A stretch of 64,000 nucleotides of DNA, taken from Brucella sp. BE17 (lineage in GTDB: Bacteria > Pseudomonadota > Alphaproteobacteria > Rhizobiales > Rhizobiaceae). Under the pieces are notes generated by a model. That model had not been told where the DNA came from, searched no databases, and worked only from the letters and a program-made list of their open reading frames with translations. The position numbers and the translations under genes are program-made. Shown here piece after piece: positions 48,868-59,072 of this stretch. Location of the stretch: NCBI RefSeq assembly GCF_039545455.1, contig NZ_CP154467.1:1178001-1242000 (forward strand). Reading direction: 5' to 3'. Within the stretch, counting starts at the first letter, position 1. Each line of letters starts with the position of its first letter.

Positions 48868-50547
48868 TTAAAGAAGCAGAGCGCTGTTTTCCGCAAGCAA
48901 ACGCTCTGCCGCCTTGCGTGCTTCCTCGGTGATACTGGCACCGGCCAGCATGCGGGCGATTTCTTCCTGCCGCTCGTCCACATCGATGGCGCGGATCGAG
49001 GTCGCCATGCGATCCTCGCCAGTCGCCGATTTGGCAATCAGGAAATGGGTGGAGGCGCGGGCTGCCACCTGCGGCGCATGGGTGACGGAAAGCACCTGCA
49101 CACGCGCTGACAACCGTGCCAGCCGTTGCCCGATGGCATCCGCCACGGCACCGCCCACGCCCGTGTCGATTTCATCAAACACAAGGGTGGGCGCGGAACC
49201 ACGATCGGCAAGCGCAACTTTCAGCGCTAAGAGGAATCGCGAAAGTTCGCCGCCCGAGGCCACCTTCATCATCGGCCCTGCGCGGGTGCCGGGATTGGTG
49301 CGCACCCAATATTCGACGGTATCAATGCCTTCCGCAGCACGGGCTTGCGGGTCTGTGGTGATTTCCACGATGAACTCAGCCCTTTCGAGTTTCAACGCTG
49401 GAAGCTCGGCCATGACAGCAGATTTAAGATGCGCCGCCGTGTCCTTGCGCTGGTCGGACAAACGTGCTGCCACCTTGTCATAAGCAAGGCCTGTGTCACT
49501 GGCCTGTTTTTCAAGTTGGGCAAGCTTTTCCGCACCCGCATCAAGATCAGCCAGATCAGCATCCATTTTGTCGCGCAGTGCAGGCAGACCTTCAACGGAA
49601 ACCGAATATTTGCGCGCTGCTGCTCGCAGCGCAAACAGCCGCTCTTCGACCTGTTCAAGAACACGCGGATCGAAATCAATCTCACGCATGGCATGGTCGA
49701 TGCCATCCTGCGCCAAAGCAAGACTGTTCAACGCCTCATCAATCGCTTTGCAGACAGGCTCCAGGAGATGCGGCGCTTCGGGAATTTTGCGCTCCAGTCG
49801 GCGAACAAGGCTTGCCAATGTTGGCACAGGTGATCCCTGCCCCGACAAGAGTTCTCCGGCCTCGTTCACATCACCGGCAATCTTTTCCGACTTCATCATA
49901 AGCGCTCGGCGTTCGGCCAAGTCTTCTTCTTCACCGGGCTGCGGATCGAGCTTGGTCAGTTCCTCAACGGACGACCGCAGATAATCGCCTTCGCGCTCCG
50001 CCGCTTCCACCTTTGCGCGGTGACGCGAAAGGGCCGTTTCTGCGTCGCGCCAAGCCTTGTGGTGCTCACGCACCAAAGTCGCCTCGCCATCAAGACCACC
50101 GAAAGCATCAAGAAGGGTTCTGTGCAGATTAGTATCGATCAGCGCGCGATCATCATGCTGACCGTGGATTTCCACCAGCCTTTTGCCAAGTTCGCGCAGA
50201 AGCGCGACACTTGCTGCCTGATCGTTGATGAACACGCGGGTGCGCCCATCGCCCATCTGGAGACGACGCAGAATAACGTCGCCATCATCGTCAAAACCGT
50301 TTTCACTCAGGAAATGCCGGGCTGGATGACCGCTCGGCACATCAAAAACCGCTGTCACCTGTCCCTGATCCGCGCCATGCCGCACCAGCGAAGCGTCACC
50401 ACGAGCGCCAAGCGCCAATGACAGCGAATCAAGCAGGATCGACTTGCCCGCCCCTGTCTCGCCGGTCAGCACAGACAAACCGGTCCTGAACTCGATATCG
50501 AGCCTTTCAATCAGAACGATATCGCGGATCGATAGGTGCGACAGCAT
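48868..50547 (-). CDS. recN: DNA repair protein RecN
   Basis: SMC-like ATPase in recombinational repair of double-strand breaks. The 559 residues have an N-terminal ATPase half with LSVLTGETGAGKSILLDSLS (about 25-44), a central coiled coil (about 155-350), and a C-terminal half with KVASGGELSRFLLALKVAL, PTLVFDEIDTGVGGAVADAIG and VTHAPQVAARA. No LexA box is obvious nearby. It lies 12 bases after bamD, on the same transcript. Confidence 0.97.
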   Translation of the reverse strand: MLSHLSIRDIVLIERLDIEFRTGLSVLTGETGAGKSILLDSLSLALGARGDASLVRHGADQGQVTAVFDVPSGHPARHFLSENGFDDDGDVILRRLQMGDGRTRVFINDQAASVALLRELGKRLVEIHGQHDDRALIDTNLHRTLLDAFGGLDGEATLVREHHKAWRDAETALSRHRAKVEAAEREGDYLRSSVEELTKLDPQPGEEEDLAERRALMMKSEKIAGDVNEAGELLSGQGSPVPTLASLVRRLERKIPEAPHLLEPVCKAIDEALNSLALAQDGIDHAMREIDFDPRVLEQVEERLFALRAAARKYSVSVEGLPALRDKMDADLADLDAGAEKLAQLEKQASDTGLAYDKVAARLSDQRKDTAAHLKSAVMAELPALKLERAEFIVEITTDPQARAAEGIDTVEYWVRTNPGTRAGPMMKVASGGELSRFLLALKVALADRGSAPTLVFDEIDTGVGGAVADAIGQRLARLSARVQVLSVTHAPQVAARASTHFLIAKSATGEDRMATSIRAIDVDERQEEIARMLAGASITEEARKAAERLLAENSALLL

Positions 50548-50559
50548 ATTGAGATCAGC

Positions 50560-51423
50560 TTACGAGCTGCCGCCGGTGATAAGCGAAGAGGCCTTGGACA
50601 ACCACGAACCGCCATTCTCGCGCGGCTCAAGACCACCGCTTTGCAGCAGCTTGTAGGAATCCTTGTACCATTGGCTATCCGGGAAATTCTTGCCAAGGAC
50701 AGACGCAGCCATCTGCGCTTCTGCAGTCAGGCCAAGCGCATAATAGGCTTCGACCAGACGCGCCAGCGCTTCCTCAACCTGACGGGTGTTAGAATAATCC
50801 TCGACGACGCCACGGAAGCGCTTGATAGCGGCCAGATATTCCTTGCGCTCGAGATAGTAGCGTCCGACCTGCATTTCCTTGCCGGCAAGCTGATCGCGGG
50901 CAAATCGGATTTTTGCCTTGGCATCCTCGGTATATTCAGAACCGGGGAAACGATCGACGACTTCCTGCATAGCGGCGATAGCGCGGCGGCTTGCCGCCTG
51001 ATCACGCGTTACGTCCGGGATCTGTCGGAAATAGGAAAGGCCAATGATGTAATAAGCATAGGCAGATTCAGGCGAGGTCGGATAAAGCGTATTATAACGC
51101 TTGGCCATGCTGATCGCTTCTTCGTACTTGCCCTGACGGTAATTGGTGAAGGCGGCCATCACAAGCGACTTGCGCGCCCATTCCGTATAGGGATGCTGGC
51201 GGTCAACGGCAGCGAACTTTTTTGCAGCCTCTGCAAGGCGACCCGCATCAAGATTGGCAAGGCCTTCATTATAGAGCTTGTCGGCCGGCTCGATCGTATC
51301 GACATATTTGGTCAGGTCGATATCGTCGTTCTTACTGGCACAACCGGCGAGCGGGATAAGAACGGCAAGAGCGCTCGTTAACAGCGCGGTTTTCGTCATA
51401 CCCGTAAATTTGAAACTCGTCAT
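50560..51423 (-). CDS. bamD: Outer membrane assembly lipoprotein BamD
   Basis: Part of the BAM complex that inserts beta-barrel proteins. The 287 residues begin with a lipoprotein signal whose lipobox is LAGC (modified Cys about residue 27). Tetratricopeptide-like repeats follow ([65 protein letters not shown]). ATG 51423 has GGAG five bases upstream. It lies between lpxC and recN. Confidence 0.96.
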   Translation of the reverse strand: MTSFKFTGMTKTALLTSALAVLIPLAGCASKNDDIDLTKYVDTIEPADKLYNEGLANLDAGRLAEAAKKFAAVDRQHPYTEWARKSLVMAAFTNYRQGKYEEAISMAKRYNTLYPTSPESAYAYYIIGLSYFRQIPDVTRDQAASRRAIAAMQEVVDRFPGSEYTEDAKAKIRFARDQLAGKEMQVGRYYLERKEYLAAIKRFRGVVEDYSNTRQVEEALARLVEAYYALGLTAEAQMAASVLGKNFPDSQWYKDSYKLLQSGGLEPRENGGSWLSKASSLITGGSS

Positions 51424-51779
51424 GCGGTCTCCAGCCTTCTGGCAGCATCTTATCCGTTTGAAGCAGTTCGCGCTTTTAACATCGCTGAGCGACTTCATCC
51501 ATTCAAATCGTATGGCTTGAGCAATGAAAGAACCATTACCACGCCTGTTTTGGCCGTCCATAAACCATAAGAGAGCGCAATCGTCCAGCTATTCAATCGA
51601 CAGATTGTAGCCGGAAAATGCCAACGGGCGGCTTCCTTGCAATACTTGACCCAAAAAACAGGTCCAATCGATATTCCTGAACGGTAATCGACTCAACTGC
51701 GATGGTGAACCGGGGAACACGGCTCAATTATGGCCGTAATACGTTACGCGCTAATTTATTAAGACGATAAAGGCGTACT
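51424..51779. other. Intergenic region between lpxC and bamD, no feature recognised
   Basis: A 356-base stretch expected to contain the lpxC transcript end and the bamD promoter. I see no convincing hairpin terminator with a U-run, promoter pair, repeat or conserved open frame. Confidence 0.4.
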
Positions 51780-52646
51780 TTAGAATGCTTCAACGATCTC
51801 GAATGCCGTCTCGTCGGCCAGAAGCGCCTTAACAGTTTCCGAATTCAGCCTATGACCACCGCGATAGGATCGGAAACAGCCGATAAAAGGCAGCCCCGCG
51901 AGCGCCACGTCCCCCACCGCGTCCAGCGCCTTGTGACGCACGAACTCATCCGGGAAACGTAGTCCGCCGGGGTTTACGACCGCATTATCGTCACCGATCA
52001 CCAAGGAATTTTCGAGCGATGATCCCAGTGCCAGACCCGCGGCCCAAAGCCGCTCGACATCCTTCATGAAGCCGAAGGTGCGTGCACTCGACAATTCGTT
52101 GCGAAACGTCGCAGAATCCATATCGGCTGCAAATTTCTGCCGCCCGATGAGTGGAATATCAAAATCGATCTCAACCTCGAAGCGAGTCCCCGCATAAGGG
52201 ATAAATTCGCCCCACGAGGTGCCCGCTTCAACCCGAACCGGCTTCAAAACACGCATGAAACGGCGTTTTGCCGAGTGGCTCACCAGACCGGCCTCGTCGA
52301 AAGCCTGCAAAAAGCGGGCCGATGTCCCGTCCATGATCGGCATTTCCGGACCATCGACTTCGACAATCAAATTATCAATGCCGAGGGATGAAATCGCCGC
52401 CATCAGATGTTCGACCGTATCGATCTTAGCGTCTTTTGGCCCCAACGACGTGCAGAGATCCGTCGCACCAATTTGCGAGACATGGGCGCGAATTGCATCC
52501 GCCTTTCCTTTGAGGTCAGAGCGCTGGAAGATAATCCCGCTATCCGCGTCAGCGGGTAAGAAAGTCACCGATGCCGGTCGACCGCCGTGAACGCCAACAC
52601 CGGAAAGGGTTATCGGATGGCCAATGGTTTTCTGATATGTGCTCAC
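51780..52646 (-). CDS. lpxC: UDP-3-O-acyl-N-acetylglucosamine deacetylase
   Basis: Committed step of lipid A synthesis, zinc-dependent. The 288 residues show the zinc ligands His in DTVEHLMAAI (about 78) and His/Asp in RHKALDAVGD, plus GVHGGRPASVTFLPADADSG near the N-terminus, MDGTSARFLQAF and ARTFGFMKDVE. The start is GTG 52646, preceded by GGGATGAG. It follows ftsZ on the same strand but is separated from it by a strong terminator. Confidence 0.97.
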   Translation of the reverse strand: MSTYQKTIGHPITLSGVGVHGGRPASVTFLPADADSGIIFQRSDLKGKADAIRAHVSQIGATDLCTSLGPKDAKIDTVEHLMAAISSLGIDNLIVEVDGPEMPIMDGTSARFLQAFDEAGLVSHSAKRRFMRVLKPVRVEAGTSWGEFIPYAGTRFEVEIDFDIPLIGRQKFAADMDSATFRNELSSARTFGFMKDVERLWAAGLALGSSLENSLVIGDDNAVVNPGGLRFPDEFVRHKALDAVGDVALAGLPFIGCFRSYRGGHRLNSETVKALLADETAFEIVEAF

Positions 52647-52742
52647 CGCTCATCCCGTTCGTGCAATAATCTTATTTCCTGCCGCCTTAAATAGAGAGCG
52701 GCCAGCAACAGACAAAATCACGCTTTCTTTCATTCTATTAAC

Positions 52743-52772
52743 AAAAAGCCCGCCTGAAACAGGCGGGCTTTT
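52743..52772 (-). terminator. Rho-independent terminator after ftsZ
   Basis: AAAAGCCCGCCTG-AAA-CAGGCGGGCTTTT is a near-perfect stem with U-runs in both directions, 20 bases after the ftsZ stop. It ends the dcw transcript before lpxC. Confidence 0.9.
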
Positions 52773-52792
52773 CCTATTCAGTATGAAGAAAA

Positions 52793-54469
52793 TCAGTTCG
52801 ACTGGCGGCGCAGGAAGGCCGGGATTTCGAGCTGTTCTTCTTCCGATGCCGCTGCGCGAGGCTGAGGACGACCCTGATCGTCAAGCTGTCCGCGACGCGG
52901 TGCATAGATCGAGCCTTCCTGCTGCGGGGCGCGACGCTCTGCCGGACGCATGGAAGGTTCGCGATGCTGTGCAGGCTCGAGACGCGCTGCCGGCTGTTCT
53001 TCTTCACGCCGCGCCAGACCGCCCATCAGGCGATTAAGCAGACCTTTCGGTCCACGTTCTTCCTGAACAGGTGGCTGTGGAGCACGACGAGCGGCAATCT
53101 CAGCCTGTGCCACCGGAGGGAAGTCCGAAACGGCAGGCATACGTGGTGCCGGACGCGGATCGCGGGCGGGTTCTGCCTGCATCGGCGGCTGCTGATACGG
53201 CTGCGGCTGGGCAGGCTGGGCGTGCTGCATAGGTGCACGGGCAACCGGTGCCTGCTCGAAAGCTTCTGGAGCAGGTGCCTGGAAAATGCGGCTCTGCGGA
53301 CGGAAATCCGGCTGAGCAGACGCCACCGGCGCGGCCGGGGCTTCAGCTTCAGAGACTGGAGCCGCGTGGACGACAGGGGCTGCCTGACGCGGCTGCTCCA
53401 TATGCGGTGGACGCAATGCACCATGCGGTGCCATCGGCTTATTCTGCGTGGCGGGCTTTACCGGCTGGCGAAATTCCAGCGGCGCAGGCGCCGCGTCTCC
53501 TTGCAGCTTGTCGATGCCGGTGGCAACGACCGATACACGGATAACACCTTCAAGACCTTCATCGAACGTCGCGCCAAGAATGATATTGGCTTCCGGATCG
53601 ACTTCTTCACGGATGCGGGTCGCAGCTTCGTCAACTTCGAACAGGGTCATGTCGCGACCACCGGTGATCGAGATCAACAGGCCCTTGGCACCGCGCATCG
53701 AGGTTTCATCGAGCAGCGGATTGGCGATTGCAGCTTCTGCCGCGGCCATTGCACGGCCTTCACCCGAAGCTTCGCCCGTACCCATCATAGCCTTGCCCAT
53801 TTCGCGCATCACCGAACGAACGTCGGCGAAGTCGAGATTGATGAGGCCTTCCTTGACCATCAGGTCGGTGATGCAGGCAACGCCCGAATAGAGCACCTGA
53901 TCGGCCATTGCGAAAGCGTCAGCAAAGGTGGTCTTGTCGTTGGCGATGCGGAACAGGTTCTGGTTCGGAATGACAATAAGCGTATCGACGTTCTTCTGGA
54001 GATCCTCGATGCCCATATCCGCCGTCTTCATGCGGCGACCGCCTTCAAAATGGAAAGGCTTGGTGACAACGCCGACGGTGAGGATACCGCGTTCACGCGC
54101 AGCACGTGCAACCACGGGAGCAGCACCTGTGCCGGTACCGCCGCCCATACCGGCGGTGACGAAGCACATGTGGGTGCCGTTGAGGTGATCAACGATTTCG
54201 TCGATGCATTCTTCAGCAGCCGCACGACCGACTTCCGGCTGCGATCCAGCACCGAGACCCTCGGTGACAGCAGCGCCAAGCTGAATGATGCGATCAGACT
54301 TCGACATGGTCAAAGCCTGCGCGTCGGTGTTTGCCACGACAAAATCCACGCCGCGCAAACCGGCATTGATCATATTGTTGACGGCATTGCCGCCACCGCC
54401 GCCAACACCAAATACGGTGATCCGGGGCTTGAGCTCGGTGATATCCGGCTTTTGCAGATTGATAGTCAT
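52793..54469 (-). CDS. ftsZ: Cell division protein FtsZ, long-tailed form
   Basis: Tubulin-like GTPase that forms the division ring. The 558 residues are well above the usual 380-400. The GTPase core (about 1-320) has [24 protein letters not shown] and the tubulin signature [15 protein letters not shown] disordered linker of about 220 residues rich in Pro, Ala, Gln and Arg follows. The conserved C-terminal peptide ends [12 protein letters not shown], the binding site for FtsA and other partners. The long linker is typical of Rhizobiales. Last gene of the dcw cluster, with its own terminator. Confidence 0.98.
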   Translation of the reverse strand: MTINLQKPDITELKPRITVFGVGGGGGNAVNNMINAGLRGVDFVVANTDAQALTMSKSDRIIQLGAAVTEGLGAGSQPEVGRAAAEECIDEIVDHLNGTHMCFVTAGMGGGTGTGAAPVVARAARERGILTVGVVTKPFHFEGGRRMKTADMGIEDLQKNVDTLIVIPNQNLFRIANDKTTFADAFAMADQVLYSGVACITDLMVKEGLINLDFADVRSVMREMGKAMMGTGEASGEGRAMAAAEAAIANPLLDETSMRGAKGLLISITGGRDMTLFEVDEAATRIREEVDPEANIILGATFDEGLEGVIRVSVVATGIDKLQGDAAPAPLEFRQPVKPATQNKPMAPHGALRPPHMEQPRQAAPVVHAAPVSEAEAPAAPVASAQPDFRPQSRIFQAPAPEAFEQAPVARAPMQHAQPAQPQPYQQPPMQAEPARDPRPAPRMPAVSDFPPVAQAEIAARRAPQPPVQEERGPKGLLNRLMGGLARREEEQPAARLEPAQHREPSMRPAERRAPQQEGSIYAPRRGQLDDQGRPQPRAAASEEEQLEIPAFLRRQSN

Positions 54470-54581
54470 TGGTCCTTATTCCTCTTAAGCCTCGTCACCG
54501 CTTCGCCGCCGCGGTGCAGATTGGTTGTTACCCAGATGGTCACGCCCCGAAAACTTCAAAACTCACGCAATGGTCGATTAC

Positions 54582-55904
54582 TCAAAAACTCTCTCTCAGC
54601 CATTGGCCAACGCGTTGAATACGCCCTCCTGTTCCGGTCATCAGACCGGAGGAAGCTGCTCTCACCGACCGCTCTTCAATGCCCGCAACCTGCGGATAAA
54701 TCAGAAGTCCGACCGTTGCGGCAAAAGCTGCTCCCTTAGCCGCCTCAGGCAGGCCCGCTATACCGAGCGGCCGCCCAATTCGTACATTTCTTGCCAATAT
54801 GCGTCTGGCCGCTTCCGGCATGCCTGGAAGCTGGCTTGCGCCACCCGTGAGCACCACACGCTTACCGACAATATGTCCAAGCCCTGACTGGTTGAGCCTG
54901 TCGCGTACCAGTTCAAGCGTTTCTTCCACGCGCGCCCGGATGATCCGCGTCAGCACCGAACGCGGATATTGATTGGGCACGTCACGCTCATCATCGCCAA
55001 TCGGCGACACTGAAATCAGATCGCGGTCGTCGGCAGCACTTGGCAGCGCCGAGCCGTACATGACCTTCATGCGTTCGGCGTCTTCCATCCGTGTGGAGAA
55101 ACCACGCGCCACATCCATGGTAACGTGATTGCCGCCAATGGCCACCGCATCAGCATGAATGAACTTACCTTCGGAGAATACGGAAATCGTCGTCGTACCG
55201 CCGCCCATATCGATACAGGCAGCACCCATTTCGGCTTCATCACCGACGAGTGCCGCAAGGCCGCTTGCATAAGGGGTGGCAACGATTGCTTCCACCGAAA
55301 GATGACAGCGATTGATGCAGAGTTCGAGATTACGCAACGGCGCGCTATCTGCGGTCAGCACATGCATATCAACGCCAAGGCTGTCGCCGAGCATGCCCTG
55401 CGGGTCACGAATGCCACGCTCACCATCCAGCGTGTAGCCAATGGGCAGCGAATGAACGAGATGGCGTTCAGCGGCCAGCGCCTGCTTGGCACCTGCACCC
55501 AGAACCCGGCGAATATCGGTCTGCTCGACCTCATGGCCACCAAGGTTCACGCTCGCGGTAAAGGTTTCGCTGCGCAGACGACCAGCCGAAATATTGACGA
55601 TCAGGCTGTCGACCGTGAGGCCGGCCATGCGCTCCGCTGCATCGACTGCAAGACGGATTGACTGCTCGGCTGCATCGAGATCGATGATGACGCCCGATTT
55701 GACACCACGCGAACGCTGATGACCAATTCCCAGCACTTCCATGCGATGCGTGCGACCGGGAAGCAGTGCGCCACCCTCATGCGGACGCAACCGCGCAATC
55801 ACGCAGGAAACCTTGCTCGAGCCAACGTCCAGAACCGTCAACAGGCGCACCTTGCGCCCTGCCGTTCCGCCTTGAGATGATCCACTTCCGCCCAGAATAC
55901 TCAT
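54582..55904 (-). CDS. ftsA: Cell division protein FtsA
   Basis: Actin-like protein that ties FtsZ to the membrane. The 440 residues show VRLLTVLDVGSSKVSCVIARL at the phosphate-1 motif (about 18-38), GHQRSRGVKSGVIIDLDAAEQ, ACIDMGGGTTTISVFSEG at phosphate 2 and VVLTGGASQLPGM. The C-terminus ends with an amphipathic helix (RIQRVGQWLRESF) for membrane binding. Its start overlaps the ftsQ stop by four bases (ATGA). Confidence 0.97.
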   Translation of the reverse strand: MSILGGSGSSQGGTAGRKVRLLTVLDVGSSKVSCVIARLRPHEGGALLPGRTHRMEVLGIGHQRSRGVKSGVIIDLDAAEQSIRLAVDAAERMAGLTVDSLIVNISAGRLRSETFTASVNLGGHEVEQTDIRRVLGAGAKQALAAERHLVHSLPIGYTLDGERGIRDPQGMLGDSLGVDMHVLTADSAPLRNLELCINRCHLSVEAIVATPYASGLAALVGDEAEMGAACIDMGGGTTTISVFSEGKFIHADAVAIGGNHVTMDVARGFSTRMEDAERMKVMYGSALPSAADDRDLISVSPIGDDERDVPNQYPRSVLTRIIRARVEETLELVRDRLNQSGLGHIVGKRVVLTGGASQLPGMPEAARRILARNVRIGRPLGIAGLPEAAKGAAFAATVGLLIYPQVAGIEERSVRAASSGLMTGTGGRIQRVGQWLRESF

Positions 55905-56836
55905 ACGCGTTTTCCCATCCGGGCCAGCTCTTTTTTACGCTCCACCAAAAACTTTTGGCGCTGCTCCATTCCGCTTCCAGACAATTGAACCGTTACCCGG
56001 TCCTCCAGCCTGAGGTCCACCGCCAGAATATCACGGGAAAGAAGATGCTGCTTTTGCTCCAGCTTCTCGACCTGGGCCAGCGCCTTGAGAGGCTCGTTCT
56101 CCGGCAGCATGATGCGCACGCCATTATCCAGAAGCAAATCCCAGCGGCGGTCGGCGACGCGAATATAGGCACGCACCTTGCCCGCCACCGCAGGATAATT
56201 TGAGATTTCCTCGACAAATCCTTTGACGCGCTTTTCAGCGCCATGCCCCACAACCAGCGGAAGAGCATCGTAACGACCAGCACGGAAAGGAACGATTGCG
56301 TCACCATCGGCATCGATCAGCGCCAATTCCTTGCCATTTTGCCAGATAGCGAAAGCCTGACGCTCCTGCATCGAAACCTGCAAGGTGCGCGGATAAACCT
56401 TGCGCACTTCAACATTCTCAACCCACGGCAAATGCGCAATCGATTCACGCGCCGTTTCAGCACTCAGCCCCACGAGCGAGGTTTCGCCATCAAGGCCAAG
56501 CTGCCCCAGAATATCAATATCGGATGTTTCATGGTTACCAACAACACGGACATCCTCGATGGCAAAGCCAAAGGTCGAGGCCATAGTCTTTACCACGTCC
56601 TGCGAATGACCACCGGCAACCATACCGTAAAGACCTGTCGCGCTGAAAAAGCTCAACATGCCGATAGTGCCCACATGGCGCGGGATGGTGACGCCACCCT
56701 CAAACAGGCGCACAACGAAGCGAAACGGCTTGCGCAGGAAGCGTGGCAGAACAAAAGCAGCATTCATCGTGCCCGATGCATCCCGCATCGCGCCCGAGCG
56801 CTTATATCCACCAGACTTGCCGTTCAACGCAAACAA
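55901..56836 (-). CDS. ftsQ: Cell division protein FtsQ
   Basis: Bitopic inner-membrane divisome protein. The 311 residues have a long cytoplasmic head, one membrane segment (about 71-93, [19 protein letters not shown]) and a periplasmic POTRA domain ([41 protein letters not shown]) followed by the FtsQ domain. The start is TTG 56836 (FALNGKSGG), chosen because GGAGG lies seven bases upstream. It overlaps the end of ddl by 13 bases, and its stop overlaps ftsA. Confidence 0.92.
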   Translation of the reverse strand: MFALNGKSGGYKRSGAMRDASGTMNAAFVLPRFLRKPFRFVVRLFEGGVTIPRHVGTIGMLSFFSATGLYGMVAGGHSQDVVKTMASTFGFAIEDVRVVGNHETSDIDILGQLGLDGETSLVGLSAETARESIAHLPWVENVEVRKVYPRTLQVSMQERQAFAIWQNGKELALIDADGDAIVPFRAGRYDALPLVVGHGAEKRVKGFVEEISNYPAVAGKVRAYIRVADRRWDLLLDNGVRIMLPENEPLKALAQVEKLEQKQHLLSRDILAVDLRLEDRVTVQLSGSGMEQRQKFLVERKKELARMGKRV

Positions 56837-57750
56837 GACGCATCCTCCACAATCCAACGCAACAATTCACCGAAAGAGATACCCGCCGCATTGGCGATAT
56901 CAGGCACCAAAGAGGTTGGCGTCATGCCGGGCTGCGTATTGACTTCCAGCCAAACGACCTCACCTTCCTCTGAAAAACGATCATCGAAACGGAAGTCAGA
57001 ACGGCTTACGCCCCGACACCCAATTGCCTGATGCGCCATAAGGGCCATTGTTTGTATTTTTTGGTAAATATTTGGTAAAATTTTTGCCGGACACACGTGA
57101 GTTGATGCGCCTGCAACATATTTTGAATCAAAATCGTAGAACTGATGCCCCACCGGAATGATCTCACACACATCCATGGCCCGATCACCAATCACCGCGC
57201 AGGTCAATTCGCGTCCGGCGATATAGCGCTCCACCATGACTTCAGCGCCGTAATTCCACTCCGCAGAACCGATAATCTGCGGCGGATGCGCCTGATCTTC
57301 CTTGACGATGACCACACCGAAGCTTGAGCCCTCGCGCACGGGCTTCACCACGTAAGGAGGCTCCATCGGGTGCGCGGAACCAATCGCAAAACGGTCCATA
57401 ATGCGCGATTGCGCCACCGTCACACCGGATGCTGCCGCCACTTTCTTGGCACGATCCTTATCCATGGCAAGGGCTGACGCCAGAACACCGGAATGGGTGT
57501 AGGGGATTTGGAGATATTCGAGAATGCCCTGAATGGCACCATCCTCACCGAATGGACCGTGCAGCGCATTAAAGGCAACATCAGGCTTCAAATCAGCAAG
57601 CACACTTGCGACATTGCGATCAACATCGATGTGCGAAACACGATAGCCAAGCTCTTCCAGGGTCGAAGCACAGGCCGCACCCGACGACAGGCTGACGGGA
57701 CGCTCCGAGGAGAACCCACCCATCAAAACGGCGACGTGCTTTCCCGTCAT
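56824..57750 (-). CDS. ddl: D-alanine--D-alanine ligase
   Basis: Joins two D-alanines with ATP for the peptidoglycan stem. The 308 residues in the ATP-grasp fold have [20 protein letters not shown] near the start, [49 protein letters not shown] and the Mg/ATP site [23 protein letters not shown] 57750 has AGGGGA upstream. A local AT-rich patch (about 57055-57095) encodes [11 protein letters not shown], with codon use unlike the rest of the gene. Confidence 0.97.
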   Translation of the reverse strand: MTGKHVAVLMGGFSSERPVSLSSGAACASTLEELGYRVSHIDVDRNVASVLADLKPDVAFNALHGPFGEDGAIQGILEYLQIPYTHSGVLASALAMDKDRAKKVAAASGVTVAQSRIMDRFAIGSAHPMEPPYVVKPVREGSSFGVVIVKEDQAHPPQIIGSAEWNYGAEVMVERYIAGRELTCAVIGDRAMDVCEIIPVGHQFYDFDSKYVAGASTHVCPAKILPNIYQKIQTMALMAHQAIGCRGVSRSDFRFDDRFSEEGEVVWLEVNTQPGMTPTSLVPDIANAAGISFGELLRWIVEDASCLR

Positions 57751-58056
57751 TTCAAAAATCCCCTCTGCGCATCCCTCGCGCAATGAAACAAGACCCTCTG
57801 CACATTTCGCGCAGAGTAAAACAAGGACAGAGTCCAACCAGCCCGGCGAACCGATGACGCCAACCTTGAAATTTGCAACCGCTTTCAGTCGGGGCCTTGC
57901 AAACTTCGAGATCACGACATTGAAGCCGCAGACACCCGCTAGCCAGAAAACCCAGCCGAATCAAATCACTGTGTGGTTAACCCTAAAGAATCAGAGGATT
58001 GATTCCGTGTCCAGCCCTATCATTTAAGGGGGATCTTACAAATCGTCTGCAAAGAC
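57751..58056. other. Intergenic region between murB and ddl; likely promoter for ddl-ftsQAZ
   Basis: About 300 bases, the only real gap in the dcw cluster. Because a terminator follows murB, a promoter for ddl and ftsQAZ must lie here. GTGTGGTTAACCCTAAAG near 57971 includes GGTTAACC, a CtrA-like half-site pair, but not the full TTAA-N7-TTAA. No gene is seen. Confidence 0.4.
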
Positions 58057-58091
58057 GAAAAAGCCCGGAATTTCAAGCCGAAATTCCGGGC
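58057..58091 (-). terminator. Rho-independent terminator after murB
   Basis: A 12-bp perfect stem (GCCCGGAATTTC with GAAATTCCGGGC, five-base loop), followed on the minus strand by TTTTTCG. It lies just after the murB stop and divides the dcw cluster into two transcripts, at least in part. Confidence 0.85.
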
Positions 58092-58100
58092 AAAAATTTA

Positions 58101-59072
58101 TCAGATTTTTCCAAGAAACGCTTCGACATGCTCGCCCTCGCGGAACAAACCGAGACGTTTTATCTCCCAATTGAGCCGAATCCCTGAATTCTCGAAAACT
58201 CTCAACCGGACCGTTTCACCCAACGTCTCCAGATCGAGGCCGGTTGCGTCACCCGTATTGATCATGAAGTTGCAGTGCATTTCCGACATCTGCGCACCAC
58301 CAACGCGCAAACCGCGGCAACCGGCCTTGTCGATTTCTTTCCAGGCGGAGGTGCCTTCCGGGTTCTTGAAAGTCGATCCGCCAGTCTTCTCGCGCACCGG
58401 TTGCACGGTTTCACGATGGTGCTGCACCGCGTCCATCGCCTCTTTGATGTCCTCTGGTTCACCGGGCACGCCTTCAAAAAGGGCGGATGTAAAAATCAGA
58501 TCAGGTGCGACCGATGAATGACGATAGGCATAGCCCATCTCGGCATTGGAAAGGACATGGATATCGCCCATGCGATCGAGCGCGCGCACCTCAACCACAC
58601 GCTCGCGCGTTTCAACGCCATTGGCGCCTGCATTCATACGCAAAGCGCCGCCAAGACCACCAGGAATGCCATGATAGAAATGAAAGCCCGCAAGGCCCGC
58701 ATCAAGGGCTGCTGCAGCCAGACGCTTGTCGGGCGTTGCGGTGCCAGCACGCAATTGCGTATCTGACACACGCGCCACCTCGCCAAAGCCTTTGGCCGAC
58801 AAGCGCACCACAAACCCTGGAATACCGCCGTCGCGCACCAGAAGATTGGAGCCAATGCCAACCACGAGGATAGGAATGTCCTCCGGTACAGCTTTGAGGA
58901 ACATCGAAAGGTCTTCTTCATCAGCAGGCTGGAACAAAACCTGTGCCGGACCGCCGGTCCGAAACCATGTGATCTTGTCCATGCCCGTATCGGGCATCAG
59001 CTTGCCACGCAGGCCAGACAGCCTGCCTTCAAGCTTCTTGAGAAGCGCTTCGCCGCTTTGCATCTCGGCCAT
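58101..59072 (-). CDS. murB: UDP-N-acetylenolpyruvoylglucosamine reductase
   Basis: Second reduction step making UDP-MurNAc; FAD enzyme with NADPH. The 323 residues show [58 protein letters not shown], and the catalytic region [20 protein letters not shown] with its serine. Its ATG overlaps the murC stop by one base (TAATG). Confidence 0.97.
   Translation of the reverse strand: MAEMQSGEALLKKLEGRLSGLRGKLMPDTGMDKITWFRTGGPAQVLFQPADEEDLSMFLKAVPEDIPILVVGIGSNLLVRDGGIPGFVVRLSAKGFGEVARVSDTQLRAGTATPDKRLAAAALDAGLAGFHFYHGIPGGLGGALRMNAGANGVETRERVVEVRALDRMGDIHVLSNAEMGYAYRHSSVAPDLIFTSALFEGVPGEPEDIKEAMDAVQHHRETVQPVREKTGGSTFKNPEGTSAWKEIDKAGCRGLRVGGAQMSEMHCNFMINTGDATGLDLETLGETVRLRVFENSGIRLNWEIKRLGLFREGEHVEAFLGKI

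Noticed and set aside
52964..54739. Plus-strand open frame of 591 codons opposite ftsZ
   Set aside because: It is the antisense shadow of ftsZ; the sequence is rich in His/Arg/Cys with no domain, while the minus-strand frame is clearly FtsZ.
57965..57990. CtrA box upstream of ddl
   Set aside because: GGTTAACC is present but the second TTAA at seven-base spacing is missing, so it is mentioned only as a weak half-site.
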